64,000 bases of DNA, taken from the NCBI GenBank assembly GCA_023701285.1, contig JAMPXH010000003.1, positions 1 through 64,000 on the forward strand, read 5' to 3'. A program made the translations under genes and the position numbers. Positions 35,412-44,595 of the stretch are shown one piece after another. The DNA comes from Candidatus Didemnitutus sp. GTDB lineage: Bacteria; Verrucomicrobiota; Verrucomicrobiia; Opitutales; Opitutaceae. Below the pieces are notes generated by a model. The model did not search any database. It was not told the origin of the DNA and saw nothing but the letters and a program-made list of their open reading frames with translations. Position 1 is the stretch's first letter, and every line of letters begins with the position of its first letter.

Positions 35412-37398
35412 GAGAGTTGATCAGGTGATAAAAGAAACCGTCCTCGGCGCCGACGAGCAGGTCGGGGCGGCCGTCCGCATCCCAGTCGACGATCGCGGGC
35501 GTGGTGCTGTGACCGGCGAGCTTGGTGCCGTCGACGGGACCGAGGTCCTCGAAGAGCCATTCGCCGGGCTGCGTGCCGATGTTGCGGAGGAAGTTCACGT
35601 TCACGCTGTTCACCAGCAGGTCGACGCGGCCGTCCTGGTCCCAGTCGACGAAACAATACGTGCGGCGGCCGCTCTTGCCGGCGGCGCCGTTGTTGAGGCG
35701 GAGGAGACCGTCGCCGCCGTCCTGCGCGACGTGCTTCGAGTCGAACGCGGAAGGCGTGCCGGGCTTCATGCGGAAGACGCGCTGGCCGGGCAGCGTCACG
35801 CGGCGGCCGTCGCGCTCGACGCGCCGGAACCACGCGAGATAGCCCTCGTGGTCGACGGTGATGAGGTCGTCGAGACCGTCGCGATCGAGGTCGTAAACGT
35901 GGGGCGAGCAGCGCCATTGCACGACGAGGTCGCGCGCGGCGGGGCTCCACCAATTCCACGCGGGCTTGGGCGCGGCGCCCTCCCACTCCACCTCGACGGG
36001 TTGCGCCGGGGCGAGTTGCGGCGCGGTGCGCGTGCCGACGTTGCGGTGCCAGACGATCTGGCCGAGGATGGAACCAACGACGACGTCGGGCAGGCCGTCG
36101 CCGTCCCAGTCGCCGACGCCGATGTTGGTGTAGCCCCACTTCGACTCGGCCGGGCCCTGGATGGAGCCGTTGTAGCCGGCCATGATGCGGATCGGCCGGC
36201 CGGCGGCGGTGAGTGCCTGCGGCTCGGCCCAGCGCGGCGGCGTGCCGCCGAGGTTGCGGATGAAGGCGAGTTCGCCGGCGGCGTTGCCGGTGAGGATGTC
36301 GACGCGGCCGTCGCCGTCCCAATCGACGCTGACGGGCGAGGTGAGCACGCCGAACTTCACGTGCTCGGCCTGCTGGCGGAAGAAGAGCGGCTCGCGGAAA
36401 CGCGGCTGGTCGTCGACGATCTGGCCGGTGTGCTCGAGCAGCGCGACGCGGCCGTCCTCCTGGGCGACGACGAGGTCGAGCCAGCCGTCGGCGTTCCAGT
36501 CGTAGGCGGTGACGATGATCATCTCGAGCGGCATCGTGAGGACGCCGCCGGCGCCGCGGAGGCGCTGGCCGGGGCCGTAGCTGGGCGCGGTGCGCGTGCC
36601 GACGTTGGGGAAGAACGTGAGACCATCGACGAACTCGCCGCAGATGAGGTCGAGTTTGCCGGTCTGGCGGAAATCGCCGAACACGGGCGAGGGCGTGCCG
36701 TAGACGTCGATGTCGCGGCCGTCGGCCTGCAGGCGTTGGGCGGCGGCGTAGACGGGCTTGGCGTTGGTGCCAGTGTTGCGCTGGAGATAGACGAAGCCGT
36801 GGAGCGGACCGTTGGTCCAGCGGCCGTTGGCGTCGTAGGCGTTGTCCCAGCCGTAATCGGTCCAGTCGCCGACGCCGGTGATGGCATCGAGCAGGCCGTC
36901 GCCGTCGTAGTCGACGTAGCTGACCTGGTTGCCACGGATGCGTCCGCTGGTGGCGTGGATTTTTTTGCCGTCGAGCGGGATCTTGGTGCGCTTCTCGAGG
37001 CCCGTGCGGAGGAAGTCGGGGTGCTCGAAGCCCGGCGTGGTGACGCGTAGGCCCTGCGGCGTGTAGGACGGCGTGACGTCGACGCGGCCGTCGCTCAGGC
37101 GCACGCCCTTCGCCATGATGGGCGCGCCGGTGCGCGGGTCGCGCGCGCCGGTGTTCTCGAAATAATAGACGCCGCGATGAGGAGAGGCGGCCGCGACCAT
37201 GATCAGGTCGGGCCGCCCATCCTCATTGCGATCGCATGGCACCGGGTATCCCCATAGCCCGACGCCAAGATCGGTGACCAGCGACGCATCGCCGTGGTCG
37301 ACCCGCTGGAAGCGGGCCGGAAGGGTCGAGGCGGGCTCGGCGGCGGAAGCCGCCACGGCCGTCAGCGTGAGTCCGAGAGAGAGGCGAAGCGCGCGCAT
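35374..37398 (-). CDS. Secreted FG-GAP/VCBS repeat propeller protein
   Basis: The 674-residue protein has a signal peptide (MRALRLSLGLTLTAVAASAA). Many D-x-D-x-D-G calcium-loop repeats follow: DRNEDGRPDL, DYDGDGLLDA, DWNADGWLDL, DWDGDGRVDI, DWDGDGLPDV, DLDRDGLDDL, DWDQDGRVDL and DWDADGRPDL. These are characteristic of integrin-like FG-GAP propellers. No catalytic motif is seen. The gene directly follows the TonB receptor (12-bp gap), the position that SusD-type glycan-binding lipoproteins occupy in Bacteroidetes, so it may capture substrate for the receptor. There is no lipobox, so it is likely periplasmic or surface-associated by contacts. Its end overlaps the lyase gene by 38 bp. Confidence 0.88.
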   Translation of the reverse strand: MRALRLSLGLTLTAVAASAAEPASTLPARFQRVDHGDASLVTDLGVGLWGYPVPCDRNEDGRPDLIMVAAASPHRGVYYFENTGARDPRTGAPIMAKGVRLSDGRVDVTPSYTPQGLRVTTPGFEHPDFLRTGLEKRTKIPLDGKKIHATSGRIRGNQVSYVDYDGDGLLDAITGVGDWTDYGWDNAYDANGRWTNGPLHGFVYLQRNTGTNAKPVYAAAQRLQADGRDIDVYGTPSPVFGDFRQTGKLDLICGEFVDGLTFFPNVGTRTAPSYGPGQRLRGAGGVLTMPLEMIIVTAYDWNADGWLDLVVAQEDGRVALLEHTGQIVDDQPRFREPLFFRQQAEHVKFGVLTSPVSVDWDGDGRVDILTGNAAGELAFIRNLGGTPPRWAEPQALTAAGRPIRIMAGYNGSIQGPAESKWGYTNIGVGDWDGDGLPDVVVGSILGQIVWHRNVGTRTAPQLAPAQPVEVEWEGAAPKPAWNWWSPAARDLVVQWRCSPHVYDLDRDGLDDLITVDHEGYLAWFRRVERDGRRVTLPGQRVFRMKPGTPSAFDSKHVAQDGGDGLLRLNNGAAGKSGRRTYCFVDWDQDGRVDLLVNSVNVNFLRNIGTQPGEWLFEDLGPVDGTKLAGHSTTPAIVDWDADGRPDLLVGAEDGFFYHLINSHANSATSSRDRN

Positions 37399-37410
37399 GG
37401 GAGCAGTCGG

Positions 37411-40400
37411 TCAGAAGCGGCCGGAGACGCCGAAGGTGACGGACATGGCGTTGTAGACGTGGCGGTCGAAGCGATCGCCCTCGGCGCCCTTGCGGAACCA
37501 CTCCTGCGGCTGGTTGAGCGCGTTGTTGAAGCTCACGAAGACGGTCGCGTAGCGCTGGAACGCGTAGGAGACCGTGGAGTTGGCGACCCAGCGGCTGCTG
37601 CGGTAGATGCGGCGCATCGGATCGCTCGAGTAGGTGTCGAGGTAGTCGCTGTTGTAGTTGGCGGCGACGTCGACGGTGAACTTGCGGTAACGGAACTTGA
37701 AACCGGCGTTGCCGGAGCGCGGCACGAAGTCGGCGACTTCGCCGTTCTGGCCGTCGTCGTAATTGCCCTCGGTCTCGAGCTGCGTGTAGTTCGCGTAGAG
37801 GCTGAGGCCGCGGAGGATGCCGGGCAGGAAGGTGAGCTGGTGCTGGTAGCCGAGCTCGAAGCCCTCGACCGTGGCGCGACCGCCGTTGAGCTTGGTGCGC
37901 AGCTGGAAGCCGGCGAAATCCGGCCCGAGCACGTCGCCCGCGTCGCCGGTGTCCTCGGTGTAGATGAAGTCGCTGATCTCCTTGCGGAAGGCGCCGGCCG
38001 AGAACACGCCGTAGGGCTTGAAGTAATATTCGGCCGTGAAGTCGTAGTTGCGGCTGTATTGGGCCTTCAGGTCCGGATTGTTGAGCGTGACGAAGGAGAA
38101 GTAAGTGCCATCCGAGCTCGCACCGGAGTCGCGGCCGGGGGCGATGTCGGTGAGGTTCGGCCGACCCATGCTGGTCGAGTAGCTGGCGCGGAAGATGAGG
38201 CGGTCGAGCGGCTCATACTTGAGGTGCAGGCCGGGGAAATAGTCCGTGTAGCTGCGCGAGTAGCGGGTCGGACGGTTGTATTTGGCCTCGAGCGCGGCGA
38301 GATCCGTAGAATACGACAGATCGGGCGCGAGGACGTTCTGCTCGTAACCGAAGGCGTTGGTGCGGGTGCGCTCGACGCGGACGCCGCCGAGGGCCTGCAG
38401 CTTGCCGAAGACGAAGGTCGCCTGGAGGTAGCCGGCATCGACGCGCTCCTTGACGATCTTGGTGCCGTTGTAGGTGGCGTCGTAGTTGTAATCCAAGTCC
38501 GTGCCCCAGTCGGCGGGATTGGCCAGGATGTCGGCGGTGATGAGCGGCACGGAGAGCATGGGATACTGCTGGCGCTGCGTGCCCCAGTAGGTCTGGCGGC
38601 CGATGTCCTGGAACTTCGTGACGTCGGTCTTGGTGTAGTAGTAGTCGCGCTCGTTGAAGATGGCATCGACCTGCTGCTTGCGGATGTTGACGCCGGCCTT
38701 GAGCTGGACGGGGACGGTGGTGTCGAGCGAGCGGGCGAGATCGAGGTTGCCGCTGGCGATCTTGGTGTCGCGGATGCGCTGGCGGGAGCGGTAGTGCAGG
38801 CGCGAGTCGAGGTTGCTGTTGCTGGAGCCCGAAGCGCCGCCGTAGTTGACCAGATCGAGCATCGAGGCGCCCTGCGTCTGGGTGATGGTCGGCATCGTGG
38901 GATCGACGGTGCCGTCGTAGGTGAAGGCGGTGCCGGTGGTGCTGCTGGTGCTGCCGGCGGTCTTCAGCTCGGTGTAGGCGCCGCCGGTGCCGGTCTCGGG
39001 CGTGTCGTCCATGTTCACCTTCGTCTGCGAGAGGTTGAGGCCGCCGGTGATCATCAGGTCGCCCGCGCGGTGCTCGCCGCCGAATTGGAGGCGACGGTCG
39101 CGTTGGTCGAAGGTGTTGATCGTGGAGTTGAGCTGGCTCCGGCCGCCGCTGCGCAGCTGGACGAAGCTCGGCGAGAACGGGACGCCGTTGGCGAGGCGCG
39201 TGCCGTAGCTCAGGATGGTGCCGTCGGGGTTGTAGGTCTCCGTCTGGCGCGAGAAGAAGAAGCGCTGCTGGTAGATGTATTGGCCGTTCTCGATGGCGTC
39301 GTTGACGATGCCGGTCAGCCAGAAGCGGGTGTCGTCGGAGACCTTGAACTCGAGGCGGAGATTGGCAGAGGTCTGGACACGGTTGTTGTAGAGGTCGCGC
39401 ATCTTGACCTCATACGGGTAGGTGTTCTGCCAGTAGAAGGGGCGGTTGGTGTTGCCCTGGTTGGGAAGCGCCGCAGTGGAGGAGGCGTAGGAATAGAGGT
39501 TCTGGATCGAGTAGGCGCTGTTGGCGTTCTCGCTGTAGAAGCCCTTGAGGGAGACGCCGAGGTTGCGGTGGCCGCCGAGGACGCTGTAGACGCCTTGGTA
39601 ACCGAGGTTGAGCAAGGGATGGAGCGGGTGTTTCTCGGCCATCGGCGTGCGGTCGACGAAATCGGGCGTCCACTTGCCGCTGACGCGGAAGTCGAAACGG
39701 TGATCCTCCTTCATGCGCAGCGGGCTGCGGGACTTGAAGTTCACGGCGCCGCCGAGACCTTCGGCGTCCATGTCGGGCGTCTGCGCCTTGGTGACTTCGA
39801 TCTCCTCGAAGAGCGCGCCGGAGATGGAGTTCATGCGGAAATCGCGGTTCAGGCCGCCGGAGCTCGACATCTTGTCGCCGTCGATGGCGACGTTGTTGCT
39901 GCCCGGCTGGAAGCCGCGGATGGAGACGCCCGTGACGCTGCCCTCTTCATCGAGGCGCGGGGCAACGCCCGGCATGCGCACGAGCAGCTCGCCGGCGTTG
40001 TCGTTCGGGAGGATGCCCAGCGCGTCGAGCGCGAGCACGTTCTTCACGTTCTGCGCGTTCTTTTGGGATTGGATTGCGGCGGCGTTGCCCTCGCGCTCGG
40101 AGACGACGGTGAACTCAGCCAGCTCGACCACTTCGCTGTCCAATTCGATGCGGACGATCGTGGTCTCGCCCGGCTTGACCTCGACGGTTTCGGAGTCGGT
40201 CTGCAAGCCGGTGTAAGTGGAGGTCAGGTTCTGGGTGCCCGACGGGACGTTGGTGAGTTGGAAGCGACCGAGTTCATCGGTGACGACCTGCTGGTTGGTG
40301 CCTTCCAGCCGGACCCGGGCGCCGGCCAGGACCTCGCCCGTGAAGCGATTGATCAACAAGCCGCTGATCGTGCCTTCCGCCGGTGCGGCGGCGGTCGATT

Positions 40401-40494
40401 GCGCGAACAAGGCCGGTGCCAGGAGCGCCAAGGCTACACAGAGGGTGGAGAACCGGCAGCAACGCCGGAGGGCGGAACGGGTCGGGGTGTGCAT
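37411..40494 (-). CDS. TonB-dependent receptor with N-terminal carboxypeptidase-like domain
   Basis: This 1027-residue outer-membrane importer has a signal peptide (about residues 10-32, ending APALFAQ). A CarboxypepD_reg-like beta-sandwich follows at about 40-120 (GTISGLLINRFTGEVLAGAR). The plug is at about 135-270, with NAGELLVRMPGVAPR and VTGVSIRGFQPGSNNVAIDG. The barrel ends in an aromatic beta-signal (AMSVTFGVSGRF). It is about 290 residues longer than the receptor at 10917, so the two probably take different ligands. It is the first gene of the leftward 13-gene run. A promoter with an embedded LacI-type operator lies 43-72 bp upstream. The ATG at 40494 opens the signal peptide. Confidence 0.94.
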   Translation of the reverse strand: MHTPTRSALRRCCRFSTLCVALALLAPALFAQSTAAAPAEGTISGLLINRFTGEVLAGARVRLEGTNQQVVTDELGRFQLTNVPSGTQNLTSTYTGLQTDSETVEVKPGETTIVRIELDSEVVELAEFTVVSEREGNAAAIQSQKNAQNVKNVLALDALGILPNDNAGELLVRMPGVAPRLDEEGSVTGVSIRGFQPGSNNVAIDGDKMSSSGGLNRDFRMNSISGALFEEIEVTKAQTPDMDAEGLGGAVNFKSRSPLRMKEDHRFDFRVSGKWTPDFVDRTPMAEKHPLHPLLNLGYQGVYSVLGGHRNLGVSLKGFYSENANSAYSIQNLYSYASSTAALPNQGNTNRPFYWQNTYPYEVKMRDLYNNRVQTSANLRLEFKVSDDTRFWLTGIVNDAIENGQYIYQQRFFFSRQTETYNPDGTILSYGTRLANGVPFSPSFVQLRSGGRSQLNSTINTFDQRDRRLQFGGEHRAGDLMITGGLNLSQTKVNMDDTPETGTGGAYTELKTAGSTSSTTGTAFTYDGTVDPTMPTITQTQGASMLDLVNYGGASGSSNSNLDSRLHYRSRQRIRDTKIASGNLDLARSLDTTVPVQLKAGVNIRKQQVDAIFNERDYYYTKTDVTKFQDIGRQTYWGTQRQQYPMLSVPLITADILANPADWGTDLDYNYDATYNGTKIVKERVDAGYLQATFVFGKLQALGGVRVERTRTNAFGYEQNVLAPDLSYSTDLAALEAKYNRPTRYSRSYTDYFPGLHLKYEPLDRLIFRASYSTSMGRPNLTDIAPGRDSGASSDGTYFSFVTLNNPDLKAQYSRNYDFTAEYYFKPYGVFSAGAFRKEISDFIYTEDTGDAGDVLGPDFAGFQLRTKLNGGRATVEGFELGYQHQLTFLPGILRGLSLYANYTQLETEGNYDDGQNGEVADFVPRSGNAGFKFRYRKFTVDVAANYNSDYLDTYSSDPMRRIYRSSRWVANSTVSYAFQRYATVFVSFNNALNQPQEWFRKGAEGDRFDRHVYNAMSVTFGVSGRF

Positions 40495-40536
40495 GAAGTG
40501 AAGGGGGCGGAAAGCAGTCGAAACAACAGCGCGATG

Positions 40537-40566
40537 GTTAAAGCTAAATGGTTTTAGCATTGTCAA
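40537..40566 (-). promoter_or_regulatory. Promoter with LacI-type operator filling the spacer
   Basis: Reading leftward, TTGACA (40566-40561) matches the consensus -35 exactly. TTTAAC (40542-40537) is a plausible -10 at 18-bp spacing. The spacer is occupied by GCTAAATGGTTTTAGC (40543-40558), whose 6-bp arms are perfectly inverted around TGGT. A repressor bound there would block RNA polymerase. Transcription would start about 30 bp before the TonB ATG at 40494. Confidence 0.7.
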
Positions 40567-40693
40567 GGCCTTTTCCCTCATTCCTTGCGTAGAATCCACG
40601 ATCGCGGACCGCGACGCCCCGTCCTCCGAAGCGTCGCCGGGCAATCCCGCCGCGACGCCAATTTCGCCCAGCGCGCGCAGCGAGTCAACCGCA

Positions 40694-40710
40694 GCGCAGT
40701 CCGGCTGCGC
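40694..40710 (-). terminator. Hairpin downstream of the lyase gene
   Basis: GCGCAG (40694-40699) pairs with CTGCGC (40705-40710) around a 5-nt loop, 24 nt after the heparinase-like gene. There is no U-tract, so it may be only a weak terminator before the TonB promoter. Confidence 0.3.
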
Positions 40711-40734
40711 CTCACTAAACCGGCGCGCTTGCGC

Positions 40735-43700
40735 TCAAGGTGTCCCGGCAAGCGAGCGCGCCCGGTAGAAACGCCGGTCGCCGGGCGGGATCGCCGGCTC
40801 CGTATAGGTTTCCCCGCCGGCGCCCACCGTGCCGGTGGCGACCGTCTCCCATGTCACCAGATCGCTCGAGCGTTCGAGCGCGTAGGCCAGGCCCGCCGTG
40901 CCCGTGACGGCGAATTGCATGCGTCCATCCGGTGTCAACGCAAGGTCGGTGAGGTCGAGTCGCGACGCGGCCGGCGCATCCACCGTGAGCACGCCCTGCG
41001 CATCCACGAGATACCCGCCCTCCTGCGCCGGCGTGAGCACCGCCGTGCCATCGACCACGTCGAGATGATAGCGCGCTCCGGCCGTCAGGTTGAAAAGCCG
41101 CAGCTTTGCCCCCCGCATGCGATCGAGCGGGAAGGCGATCGGGCCCGCCGGGGCAGCGCCATCGGCGGCGGCGGAAAAAAGCACGATCTCGTCGCGCAAC
41201 ATCCGCGGGATGCGCGCCCCGATGACACCGAGCCCTTCGACCGCGGTCGCCAGTTGCACGGCGGGATCCGTCTGCAAGCGCGGGTGCAACACGGTCACGA
41301 ACACGTGGTCGAGCGCCTCGTCGGCGGGTTCGAGTTCCAGCCGCCATTCGCCGTAGGGTTGCGGATCGAAATCGCCGGTCGGCCGCGGCTGCGGCTCGTC
41401 GGGGCTCCAGTGCCAATCGACGTTCGTGCCGAAGACCCAATGGCTCTTCTGGCCGCGCCCGCCGACCTTGCGCACGTTGCGCTGCTGCGGATGGAGGAAT
41501 TGGAAGACGAGATGCCCCGTGCCCGCGCTCGCCTCCGCCACGCTGCCGTTGGCGTAGAGCGTCTCACCGGGACTGAGTGCCGCGCCGGCGCCGGCGCCGG
41601 CGACCGTGGGCTCGTTGAGCGTGTGGAAAAGGAGCTTCGTGTTCGCGCCGCTGAACTGCGGCTGCGTGACGCCGACGCGGTCGACGATGACGATTTTCTC
41701 GTCGGTCGAGGCGCCAGGCTGGTCGGGATCGCGCAGGTAGAGGAATTCGCGCACGAAGCGTGTCACCTTCGCCGTGTTGCCCGCGAGCAGCGTGTCCTGC
41801 GCCTGGTGGTAGAGCGTGCTGTTGTAGGCACGCGTGGCATCGCCCACGGCGTAGGTGAACTCGGGCGTGTCCGCAAAACGCGTGATGCGACCGCGCCGGT
41901 AGGCCTGGTAGTTGGCCTCGTAGTAATCGATCGTCGTCGGCGAGCGGCTGGCCGGCGCGAACGTGCGCTGCCCGCCGTCGTTGAGAACGGCATCCGGGCG
42001 CGCGGAGGAAAAATCCTCGGTCGGATTGTAGACGACGAGGGTGTTGTGCGCGATGGTGCGCACGTAGTAGTCGACGTCGTGGAACGAGAGGCCCTCGCCG
42101 CTGTAGACGCCGCTGTCGATGAGCAGGTCCCCACCCTTCCAGAGCGTGAAACTGTTCTGGTCGAAGTGCTGGTGATACGAGAAGTGGTCGCCCGACTGGA
42201 ACAGCAGGTGCGTGGTGCCAGCCTCGTCGTCGAGGGCGCCGCGAGGCCAGCCGGAGCGGAGGAAGACCGTGCCGGTGCCCGCCGCGTGCACGGTGCGCGT
42301 GACCGGAGCCGCGGCCGGCCGCGCCGCGTCGAACCAAATGAACTCATCCGCCGCGACGAAGTTGAGCACGGTGTTCGCCGGCAGCGCGGCGAGCGTCGCC
42401 TGCAACTCGGCGGCGTGCGGCGCATCGGGGAACTGCTCGCCGAGCACGAGGCCGATGACGCGCGCGTAGTTCTGGATGCTGTGGCGGAAGCGCTCCGCAT
42501 CGCCGATCGACGGATAGATGCGATACGGCCGGCCGTATTCGTAGGCGATGCCGGGCCACGTCTGCATGAGCAGCGTGCCGAAGCGCTCGCGGAACCACGG
42601 CGTGCTGCGGAACAGGTCCTCGCCGGTGGCGTGCTTCCAAGCCGCCAGGGAGAGCACCTTCGGATAATTCGCGATCCAGTCGTAGATCGTGCCCTCCGGC
42701 CAGTTGCCGCCGGCGGCGATGCGGTCGTGCAAGGGCGCGTCGATCGCCACCCAGCGGTCGTCGCGGAACTTCGTCATCGCCGCCAGCGCCGCGGGCGAAT
42801 CGCCCCACAGCGCGAGACCGGTGAGCGCCCACGAAAGCGACCAGCGCGGCCAGTAATTGCCCCAGCCGGGCAAGTCGTAGAGCTTTTCCGGCACCGCGAT
42901 CCACGCCTCGAACCACGCGATGAATTGCGCGCGTTGCTCCGGCGTGAGCCGCGGGTGGCACCAATCGTAGATCAGCGCCAGATCGGCGGCCTTCGTGCTG
43001 TTGTTGTTCGTGTCCGCGAGCCGGACGAGCGCGGCGGCGATGGCCTGGTCGGCGTAATGCGCCTGGCCGGTGACGAGGTAGGCGAGCGCCTTGTTGCGCA
43101 TCTCGCCGCCGCTGGTGTTGGCGTTGTTCAACACGAGCTGCCAGCGCGGGTCGTTCGCGGCGGCGCGCGCCTGCAACGCGGCGAGCTTCTGCGGCGTCAG
43201 ATAAAGGCGCGGGCGGCCCGTGGCCACGTTCCAGAGCCGCGCCCGCACGCGGTCCGTGGCGGATTCGGCCTGCCCGTTCGTGACCGTGAGCTCGAACTCC
43301 CAATCGCCCGCCACATCCGGCGCAAACGTCGCGCCCGCCTCCGTGGCGACCAGCGCGCCGGACGCAAACGCGGAACCGTAGGCCGCGCGCACGATGCGCC
43401 ACGCGTAAGTGAGCGCCGCGCTGTTGCCGCCGGGATGGTCGCCGCTCGCGATGCCATCGAGCGCGAGCGTCTGGCCGGGCACCCAGTCGTAGCGCGCCAC
43501 ATCCGCACCCGCCTCGGCCCGCGGCGTGTCGGGATTGTGCACGATGACGAGGCGCGGACGCAACGCGGCATCCCCGGCATACTGGCTTGAGTGGAACGTG
43601 CGCTGATCGGGGTTGTTGACCTGATAACCTGTGAGGTCGCGGAGCATGACGCCGTGGTTCGGCGCCGTGCCGCGCACCCAGGCCGCGACGAGCGCGGTGA

Positions 43701-44247
43701 TGTCCCACGCATGCCAGCCGGTCAGGGCGACATCGGTCTTCGCCGCGCCGGGCATCGCGTAATCCACGCCCGCGGCCATGCCGACCGCGCCCCACGGCAC
43801 CGAGGTGCCTTCGCCGGCGAAATACTGCGTCGCGAACTGCCCCGTCGCACCGACGCGGCCGGCGGCATCGATCGCCGCGCCGTTCTGGTTGCCCTCCGTC
43901 CACGGCGTCAGCACGCGATAGGCCTCCAGCGAACGGGCGAGGCCCTGCGGATTGGGCGTGGTGTGGTGGAGCTCGAGCGTCGCCGAGACGATCGTGCTGT
44001 GCGCGGGGATGGCGCCGAGATCGAAGCGCAGAAGCAGGTTGTCACCACCATCGCGGCTCAGGAAAAGCGCCGCGCTCTGCCCGTGGTTGAGCGTCGCCTG
44101 CGGTGGCGTGGCCCAGGTCGCCTTGCTCACGAAGGTGTCGGCAACGCCCGCGTAGCCGGCGAGACCTTGCTGCAACACGAGTTCGACCGACGCAGCCGAC
44201 AAGCCGCAGGCCAAGGCGCAAAAGGGCAGGAGGACACGGAGTGACAT
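40735..44247 (-). CDS. Heparinase II/III-like polysaccharide lyase with DNRLRE and PKD-like domains
   Basis: This 1170-residue secreted protein has a signal peptide (MSLRVLLPFCALACGLSAAS). A DNRLRE-type beta-sandwich spans about residues 21-240 (TLNHGQSAALFLSRDGGDNL, LELHHTTPN, WDITALVAAWVRG). A PKD/Ig-like domain (about 243-340) follows, then an alpha/alpha-toroid lyase domain (about 345-640). The heparinase II/III C-terminal domain contains SYHQHFDQNSF with His692 and His694. Lyases of this type cut uronic-acid polysaccharides by beta-elimination and release unsaturated uronates, which become 2-keto-3-deoxy acids, matching the KDG genes at 15-17 kb. The C-terminus is an added beta-rich segment. 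Exact substrate (heparin-like, alginate-like or other) is unknown. Confidence 0.85.
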   Translation of the reverse strand: MSLRVLLPFCALACGLSAASVELVLQQGLAGYAGVADTFVSKATWATPPQATLNHGQSAALFLSRDGGDNLLLRFDLGAIPAHSTIVSATLELHHTTPNPQGLARSLEAYRVLTPWTEGNQNGAAIDAAGRVGATGQFATQYFAGEGTSVPWGAVGMAAGVDYAMPGAAKTDVALTGWHAWDITALVAAWVRGTAPNHGVMLRDLTGYQVNNPDQRTFHSSQYAGDAALRPRLVIVHNPDTPRAEAGADVARYDWVPGQTLALDGIASGDHPGGNSAALTYAWRIVRAAYGSAFASGALVATEAGATFAPDVAGDWEFELTVTNGQAESATDRVRARLWNVATGRPRLYLTPQKLAALQARAAANDPRWQLVLNNANTSGGEMRNKALAYLVTGQAHYADQAIAAALVRLADTNNNSTKAADLALIYDWCHPRLTPEQRAQFIAWFEAWIAVPEKLYDLPGWGNYWPRWSLSWALTGLALWGDSPAALAAMTKFRDDRWVAIDAPLHDRIAAGGNWPEGTIYDWIANYPKVLSLAAWKHATGEDLFRSTPWFRERFGTLLMQTWPGIAYEYGRPYRIYPSIGDAERFRHSIQNYARVIGLVLGEQFPDAPHAAELQATLAALPANTVLNFVAADEFIWFDAARPAAAPVTRTVHAAGTGTVFLRSGWPRGALDDEAGTTHLLFQSGDHFSYHQHFDQNSFTLWKGGDLLIDSGVYSGEGLSFHDVDYYVRTIAHNTLVVYNPTEDFSSARPDAVLNDGGQRTFAPASRSPTTIDYYEANYQAYRRGRITRFADTPEFTYAVGDATRAYNSTLYHQAQDTLLAGNTAKVTRFVREFLYLRDPDQPGASTDEKIVIVDRVGVTQPQFSGANTKLLFHTLNEPTVAGAGAGAALSPGETLYANGSVAEASAGTGHLVFQFLHPQQRNVRKVGGRGQKSHWVFGTNVDWHWSPDEPQPRPTGDFDPQPYGEWRLELEPADEALDHVFVTVLHPRLQTDPAVQLATAVEGLGVIGARIPRMLRDEIVLFSAAADGAAPAGPIAFPLDRMRGAKLRLFNLTAGARYHLDVVDGTAVLTPAQEGGYLVDAQGVLTVDAPAASRLDLTDLALTPDGRMQFAVTGTAGLAYALERSSDLVTWETVATGTVGAGGETYTEPAIPPGDRRFYRARSLAGTP

Positions 44248-44340
44248 CCGGCCAGTCTATCACCACCGCCCGCGGCTCCCCATGCGCCCTTGGTAGGGTG
44301 TCCGTTTGCCCAACGTAGGCTTCGCCTCGAAGGTGCCGGA

Positions 44341-44417
44341 TGGTGGACGCCACTGGACTCGAACCAGTGACCCCCTGCGTGTGAAGCAGGTGCTCTAACC
44401 AACTGAGCTAGGCGTCC
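44341..44417 (-). tRNA. tRNA-Val (anticodon CAC)
   Basis: The minus strand folds as a complete cloverleaf: acceptor GGACGCC (44417-44411) pairs with GGCGTCC, the D-arm contains TAGCTCAGTTGGTTAGAGC, and the anticodon loop TTCACAC gives CAC. The T-arm contains GGTTCGAGTCC. The discriminator A and CCA are encoded (44344-44341). It reads GTG valine codons. The flanks (44248-44340, 44418-44595) hold no other gene. Confidence 0.97.
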
Positions 44418-44595
44418 AAAGAAAACAGGCGAGCGGCGACGGTTGCGAACGCGCCCCCCGAAATCAAATCCTTTCTTTTCAGCCCGTTTTCACCCCATTT
44501 ATCCCGTGGCTGGCGCGCTCCGCCCGCGCACTCCGCGACCGGGACGGGACGGCGGCTTCCCTCGCGACACGCTGCGCCACGGCGATGCGGATCGC

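Noticed and set aside
37294-40557. Long plus-strand frame of 1087 residues opposite the TonB receptor
   Set aside because: It is arginine-, glutamate- and valine-rich mirror sequence of the receptor, with no domain. The receptor on the other strand has a signal peptide, plug and barrel.
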